This document shows, in pieces, positions 35,124 to 38,840 of a stretch of DNA of 38,840 nt. A program made the translations under genes and the position numbers. The stretch comes from Bacteroidales bacterium (GTDB lineage Bacteria > Bacteroidota > Bacteroidia > Bacteroidales > Paludibacteraceae), in the NCBI GenBank assembly GCA_012837685.1, contig DUQS01000039.1:1-38840 (forward strand), given 5' to 3'. Below the pieces are notes generated by a model. That model had not been told where the DNA came from and searched no databases. It worked only from the letters and a program-made list of their open reading frames with translations. Numbering within the stretch: the stretch's first letter is position 1; each line of letters opens with the position of its first letter.

Positions 35124-35154
35124 GGGCTATCCGGAAAAGGGTAGCCCTTTTTTT
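35124..35154 (+). terminator. Intrinsic terminator of the addA-Nif3-zinc-ribbon unit
   Basis: Stem GGGCTA-TCC with GGG-TAGCCC (35124-35147) followed by seven T, 25 nt past the stop codon. Confidence 0.88.
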
Positions 35155-35673
35155 GCCTTCACGAGAATCGCATATTTAATTGAAAGTTGCACTCTCCATC
35201 AGAATATTTAAATTTTGACGAAGTAGGAAAGTTTACAATTGGAACTAAACTATTTATTTATAAATAATGTTACGAGATTACATTTGTAAACTAATCAACA
35301 GTATAAATAAGTTACAAACATAAACAACAATAAACGATAAGTTGTTTGTTTTTGTAAACAGGTAGATTTTGAGATTAACATTTTTTATTTTATATATTTA
35401 ATACACTATAAACCAATAATTTATATAAATAATATGAATTAAAATAATAAGTTATGAGAGTTTAATTATCGATAATGTTAAATTAGTTGTTAAAATAATT
35501 ACTATTGAAATATAATCTGTTTGTTTCCAATCAATTAAAATTAAATATCTAAACAAATACTTAACATATAAAGCGATTGATGAGCAGTTAATTAACTATT
35601 TTAAATAGATTGTGAATATTGAATTTTTAACTATTTCAAAAACAAGATAGTTACATTTGTAAACTTTCAATTA
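35155..35673. other. Very AT-rich gene-free leader with palindromes
   Basis: About 520 bp with no credible open frame on either strand and stretches near 15 percent GC. It holds two perfect 12-bp palindromes, ATTATCGATAAT (35465-35476) and AGTTAATTAACT (35586-35597), plus CTATTTTAAATAG (35596-35608). It also has two copies of the operator-like TTACATTTGTAA (35278-35289 and 35651-35662). One loose DnaA-box-like word (TGTGAATAT, near 35611) is not enough for an origin. Confidence 0.6.
35278..35289. promoter_or_regulatory. Operator-like palindrome, distal copy
   Basis: TTACATTTGTAA: arms TTACA and TGTAA around TT. The 13-bp word TACATTTGTAAAC recurs at 35652 and 35698 nearer the XRE gene. Confidence 0.45.
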
Positions 35674-35708
35674 TTTGCAAATGTAAAATATTATTTCTAC
35701 ATTTGTAA
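35651..35708. promoter_or_regulatory. Cluster of three operator-like palindromes before the XRE gene
   Basis: Copies at 35651-35662 (TTACATTTGTAA), 35675-35686 (TTGCAAATGTAA, inverted variant) and 35697-35708 (CTACATTTGTAA). Start-to-start spacings are 24 and 22 bp, about two helical turns, so bound dimers could line up on one face. The last copy overlaps the -7 box, which fits autoregulation by the XRE protein encoded downstream. Confidence 0.55.
35674..35705 (+). promoter_or_regulatory. Promoter of the XRE regulator gene
   Basis: TTTG (35674-35677), 20 bp, then TACATTTG (35698-35705), 18 nt before the ATG at 35724. It overlaps the operator-like palindromes. Confidence 0.65.
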
Positions 35709-35723
35709 ACAAATAAAATAGCT

Positions 35724-36158
35724 ATGACTGACAGTGAAAAAATTGTAAAATTATTGGAACGTGAGAATTTAACGGCTAAACAATGTGCCGATATAATAGG
35801 TATTACACGTTCATCGATGTCGCACATTATTAACGGTCGTAATAATCCTAGTTTAGATGTGATGCGAAAAATCCTCGAAAACTTTCCCAATATCAATCCT
35901 GAGTGGCTTATTTTGGGTAAAGGAGAGATGTATCGCCAAAAATCAAATCCTCGTGAGCCCGGATTGTTCGATAATATTATTGAAACTAATTCATTATCAG
36001 ATGGAAACAATGAAAAACAACCGCAAAAAGCAACAGATGAAAATATATCAACTGTAAACAGCGACAGAGAAACTATATCAGTCGGTTATCAGAATATCAA
36101 AAGCATCATTGTATTTTTCTCTGATAACACTTATGAAGAGTTTAAACACTCAAATTGA
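35724..36158 (+). CDS. XRE-family helix-turn-helix transcriptional regulator
   Basis: A 144-residue DNA-binding protein. Residues 6-60 form a lambda-repressor-like HTH (LTAKQCADIIGITRSSMSHI, then INGRNNPSLDVMRKI). This is followed by NPEWLILGKGEMY, a block typical of Bacteroidetes repressors of this size. A polar linker (about 72-115) leads to a short C-terminal strand segment (IKSIIVFFSDNTYEEF). The gene stands alone behind a long AT-rich leader with four TTACA-TT-TGTAA-like sites, so self-control is likely. It precedes gyrA by 226 nt on the same strand. Its targets are unknown, and I see no phage genes nearby. Confidence 0.88.
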   Translation: MTDSEKIVKLLERENLTAKQCADIIGITRSSMSHIINGRNNPSLDVMRKILENFPNINPEWLILGKGEMYRQKSNPREPGLFDNIIETNSLSDGNNEKQPQKATDENISTVNSDRETISVGYQNIKSIIVFFSDNTYEEFKHSN

Positions 36159-36317
36159 ACTTAAAAATCCCTAACTTTACTGTTTTTCTAAGTTCATTTA
36201 CACCTACCTTTTAAACGCTACACCAAATAACAAAAATAGGTGCAATAAAACAGAAACAAACAACGGCATATTACGTAGTAAATGTTGAAAAAATCATCTA
36301 TTTTTTTGACTCAAAAA

Positions 36318-36349
36318 GTTGGTCAATACAGCAAAATGTTGTACCTTTA
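36318..36349 (+). promoter_or_regulatory. Probable promoter of gyrA
   Basis: GTTG (36318-36321), 20 bp, then TACCTTTA (36342-36349). Both boxes have one mismatch to the Bacteroidetes consensus. The leader to the ATG at 36385 is about 30 nt. Confidence 0.5.
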
Positions 36350-36384
36350 TGCGAATTTTCGATTAACAACAAAAAACAACGTAA

Positions 36385-38840
36385 ATGCTTGAACAAGAAA
36401 AAATTATCCGAATTAATATCGAAGAGGAAATGAAGACGGCTTACATTGATTATTCAATGTCAGTCATTGTTTCGCGTGCTCTTCCGGATGTTAGGGACGG
36501 TTTCAAACCCGTTCAACGAAGAGTTTTGTTTGGAATGAATGAATTGGGAAACACTTCCGACAAACCATATAAGAAATCGGCGCGTATAGTCGGTGAAGTT
36601 ATGGGTAAATACCACCCACACGGAGACTCTTCTATTTATGGTACTTTGGTGCGTTTGGCACAGCCGTGGTCGCTGAGATATCCCTTGGTGGACGGACACG
36701 GAAACTTTGGTTCTGTGGACGGCGACAGCCCCGCTGCTATGCGTTACACCGAAGCACGTTTACAAAAAATTGCGGAAGATATACTACAAGATATCAACAA
36801 AGATACCATCGATTTCCAAAAAAACTTCGACGAAACGTTGGATGAGCCGGTTGTACTTCCCGCACGCATTCCCAATTTGCTAATTAATGGTGCTTCCGGC
36901 ATTGCTGTGGGCATGGCTACCAATATGGCTCCACACAACCTTTCGGAGTGTATAGATGGCACTATCGCTTACATTGAAAATAATGAAATAACCGTAGAAG
37001 AGCTAATGCACTACATTAAAGCTCCCGATTTTCCGACAGGAGGCATTATCTACGGCTACGCCGGCATAAAAGAAGCCTATGAAACGGGACGTGGGCGAGT
37101 AGTTATTCGTTCTAAAGCAGAAATAGAAACAGACGAAAACGGACGCGAGAAAATTATCGTGAACGAAATACCATACATGGTCAACAAAGCCGATTTGATA
37201 AAAAACATTGGCAATATGGTTATCGACAAACGCATTGACGGTATTTCCAATGTTAATGATGAATCAGACCGTGATGGTATGCGCATCGTCATCGATATTA
37301 AACGCGATGCCAACGCCAATGTTATACTCAATAAACTGTTCAAGGACACAGCTTTACAATCGTCATTCAGCATCAATAATATCGCATTGGTATATGGACG
37401 ACCACGTTTACTCAATTTGAAAGATTTAATACACTATTTTGTAGAACATCGCCACGAAGTAGTAACCCGCCGCACACAGTTCGAATTGGCAAAAGCTCAA
37501 GAACGCGCCGAACTGCTGGAAGGCTGCATGATTATTCTCAACAATCTGGACGAAGCCATTGCCATTATACGTAGTTCAAAAACACCTTCGGAAGCCCAAC
37601 ACCGCTTAATTGAACGCTTCGATTTATCGGATAGGCAAGCCACATACATTGTGGAATTAAGACTGCGTCAGCTTACCGCAATGGAGCAGGATAAATTGCG
37701 TACGGAATACGAAGATTTGTTGAAACGAATTGAAGATTTAAAAGATATTTTGGCACGCGTAGAACGTCGCATGGAAATTATCAAGCAGGAATTGATAGAA
37801 GTGAAGGAAAAATATGGCGATGCCCGCCGTTCCGAAATTGTTTATGCTTCTGAGGAATTCAATCCTGAAGATTTTTATTCCGACGAAGAAATGATTATTA
37901 CCATTTCGCATTTAGGCTATATAAAACGCACGCCATTATCGGATTTTAGAGCGCAGAATAGGGGAGGTGTGGGTTCTAAAGGAAGCTCTTCGCGAGATGA
38001 AGACTTTATCGAACACATTTATCCGGCTTCTATGCACAATACCATGATGTTCTTTACACAAAAGGGACGTTGCTATTGGTTGAAAGTGTACGAAATACCC
38101 GAAGGCAACAAAACAAGCAAAGGTCGTGCTATTCAAAATTTGTTGAATATTGAAAATGACGACAAGGTTACTGCGTACATTCGTGTTAAAAATTTGCAAG
38201 ATGCGGAATTTAACCAAGCACATTATTTAGTATTCTGTACCAAACAAGGCACTGTTAAAAAAACGTGTTTGGAAGCCTATTCACGTCCACGTCAAAACGG
38301 AATTAACGCCATAACTTTACGTGAAGATGACCAAGTGATAGAAGTGCGACTGACCGACGGCAATCACGAAATAATCATTGCTAACCGCAATGGTCGCGCC
38401 ATTCGATTCAACGAAACTAAAGTTCGCGAAATGGGTAGAACCGCCACCGGAGTACGAGGTATGACACTGGACAACGAAGACGATGAAGTAGTTGGCATGA
38501 TTTGTGTAGAGAAAAATACAACGGACGATATTCTTGTGGTTTCGGAATTGGGTTATGGAAAACGTTCCAACTTAGATGACTACCGAATAACCAACCGCGG
38601 AGGAAAAGGTGTGAAAACCATCAACATCACCGACAAAACGGGAAAATTGGTAACTATTAAGAATGTTACGGACGAAAATGACTTGATGATAATTAACAAA
38701 TCAGGCATTGTTATTCGTTTAGCGGTTGCGGACTTACGCGTTATGGGACGTGCCACACAAGGTGTTCGGCTGATTAACTTGGAAAAACGCAATGATGAAA
38801 TAGCATCCGTATGTAAAGTGAACGCCGAAACGGAAGATGA
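36385..38840 (+). CDS. gyrA: DNA gyrase subunit A (3' end outside window)
   Basis: The frame starts [16 protein letters not shown] at the ATG at 36385 and stays open to the right edge, giving 818 residues without a stop. GyrA is the cleavage subunit of the type II topoisomerase that adds negative supercoils. Visible features are [20 protein letters not shown] at 24-43, the quinolone-region block [10 protein letters not shown] (77-86), the catalytic tyrosine in AAMRYTEAR (Y121), GIAVGMATN, and C-terminal beta-pinwheel repeats including the GyrA-box-like [10 protein letters not shown] near 523. It is gyrase rather than ParC, judged by this box. The position of E. coli Asp87 is Gly86 here. Confidence 0.96.
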   Translation, partial: MLEQEKIIRINIEEEMKTAYIDYSMSVIVSRALPDVRDGFKPVQRRVLFGMNELGNTSDKPYKKSARIVGEVMGKYHPHGDSSIYGTLVRLAQPWSLRYPLVDGHGNFGSVDGDSPAAMRYTEARLQKIAEDILQDINKDTIDFQKNFDETLDEPVVLPARIPNLLINGASGIAVGMATNMAPHNLSECIDGTIAYIENNEITVEELMHYIKAPDFPTGGIIYGYAGIKEAYETGRGRVVIRSKAEIETDENGREKIIVNEIPYMVNKADLIKNIGNMVIDKRIDGISNVNDESDRDGMRIVIDIKRDANANVILNKLFKDTALQSSFSINNIALVYGRPRLLNLKDLIHYFVEHRHEVVTRRTQFELAKAQERAELLEGCMIILNNLDEAIAIIRSSKTPSEAQHRLIERFDLSDRQATYIVELRLRQLTAMEQDKLRTEYEDLLKRIEDLKDILARVERRMEIIKQELIEVKEKYGDARRSEIVYASEEFNPEDFYSDEEMIITISHLGYIKRTPLSDFRAQNRGGVGSKGSSSRDEDFIEHIYPASMHNTMMFFTQKGRCYWLKVYEIPEGNKTSKGRAIQNLLNIENDDKVTAYIRVKNLQDAEFNQAHYLVFCTKQGTVKKTCLEAYSRPRQNGINAITLREDDQVIEVRLTDGNHEIIIANRNGRAIRFNETKVREMGRTATGVRGMTLDNEDDEVVGMICVEKNTTDDILVVSELGYGKRSNLDDYRITNRGGKGVKTINITDKTGKLVTIKNVTDENDLMIINKSGIVIRLAVADLRVMGRATQGVRLINLEKRNDEIASVCKVNAETED

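Noticed and set aside
35161-35720. AT-rich gap as a chromosomal replication origin
   Set aside because: Only one imperfect DnaA-box-like word is seen, and no dnaA, dnaN or rpmH lies nearby. Proximity to gyrA alone is not evidence.
36205-36245. CACCTA/TAGGTG inverted repeat after the XRE gene as a terminator
   Set aside because: Only 6 bp pair across a loop of about 30 nt, and no T-run follows.

Overview
The window is chromosomal DNA of a Bacteroidetes bacterium, most likely order Bacteroidales. Four things point there. The primary sigma factor is the short form (286 aa) typical of the phylum. Consensus Bacteroidetes promoters (TTTG, 19-20 bp, TAnnTTTG or TATCTTCG) precede many genes. Shine-Dalgarno sequences are almost absent. 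The gene content also fits: a DUF3109 protein, an OmpA/PD40 outer-membrane protein, a Bacteroidales-type sugar transferase with a methyltransferase-like middle, and small XRE regulators. The DNA is AT-rich, coding is dense, and I see no insertion sequence, prophage, CRISPR array, rRNA or tRNA. I cannot name the genus.

Layout. 1-2997 (+): end of a surface-polysaccharide cluster, with the tail of a polysaccharide-deacetylase-like protein, a FemAB/GNAT protein and a sugar transferase. 3021-5636 (+): mutS, closed by a bidirectional terminator. 5719-8476 (-): GNAT protein, rpe, a 52-codon small gene and an ECF sigma factor with a strong promoter. 8668-11476 (+): PlsC-like acyltransferase, DUF3109 protein, mntP and a FemAB-like protein. 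11440-16859 (-): a tightly packed five-gene operon of XRE-cupin regulator, acyl-CoA ligase, prmA, Wzx-type flippase and GT4 glycosyltransferase. 17001-21637 (-): aspS, a holin-like membrane protein, an exported coiled-coil protein and gltX. 21880-22884 (+): ruvX and def. 22887-25190 (-): a MATE exporter and rpoD. 25301-29449 (-): plsC, a PorE-like OmpA/PD40/TPR protein and a sodium:solute symporter, with 24-nt gaps. 29978-35099 (+): AddA-type helicase-nuclease, Nif3-family protein and zinc-ribbon coiled-coil protein, ending at a terminator. 35724-36158 (+): an XRE regulator behind a long, very AT-rich leader with repeated palindromic sites. 36385 to the end (+): gyrA, cut by the window edge.

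The most interesting non-coding feature is at 29612-29880 on the minus strand. A perfect 41-bp direct repeat turns out to be two copies of the same consensus promoter. Each copy drives a short (about 80-90 nt) structured RNA that starts with a hairpin at the predicted +1 and ends in an intrinsic terminator. I do not recognise either RNA; they look like a tandem pair of small RNA genes. A second regulatory region of interest is the operator-like array TTACA-TT-TGTAA upstream of the XRE gene at 35724, which overlaps its predicted promoter.

Most of the rest is housekeeping (mismatch repair, translation, replication, recombination, transcription) mixed with envelope functions (lipid acylation, polysaccharide synthesis and export, outer-membrane protein). 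Functions are assigned from recognised motifs, without database searches.
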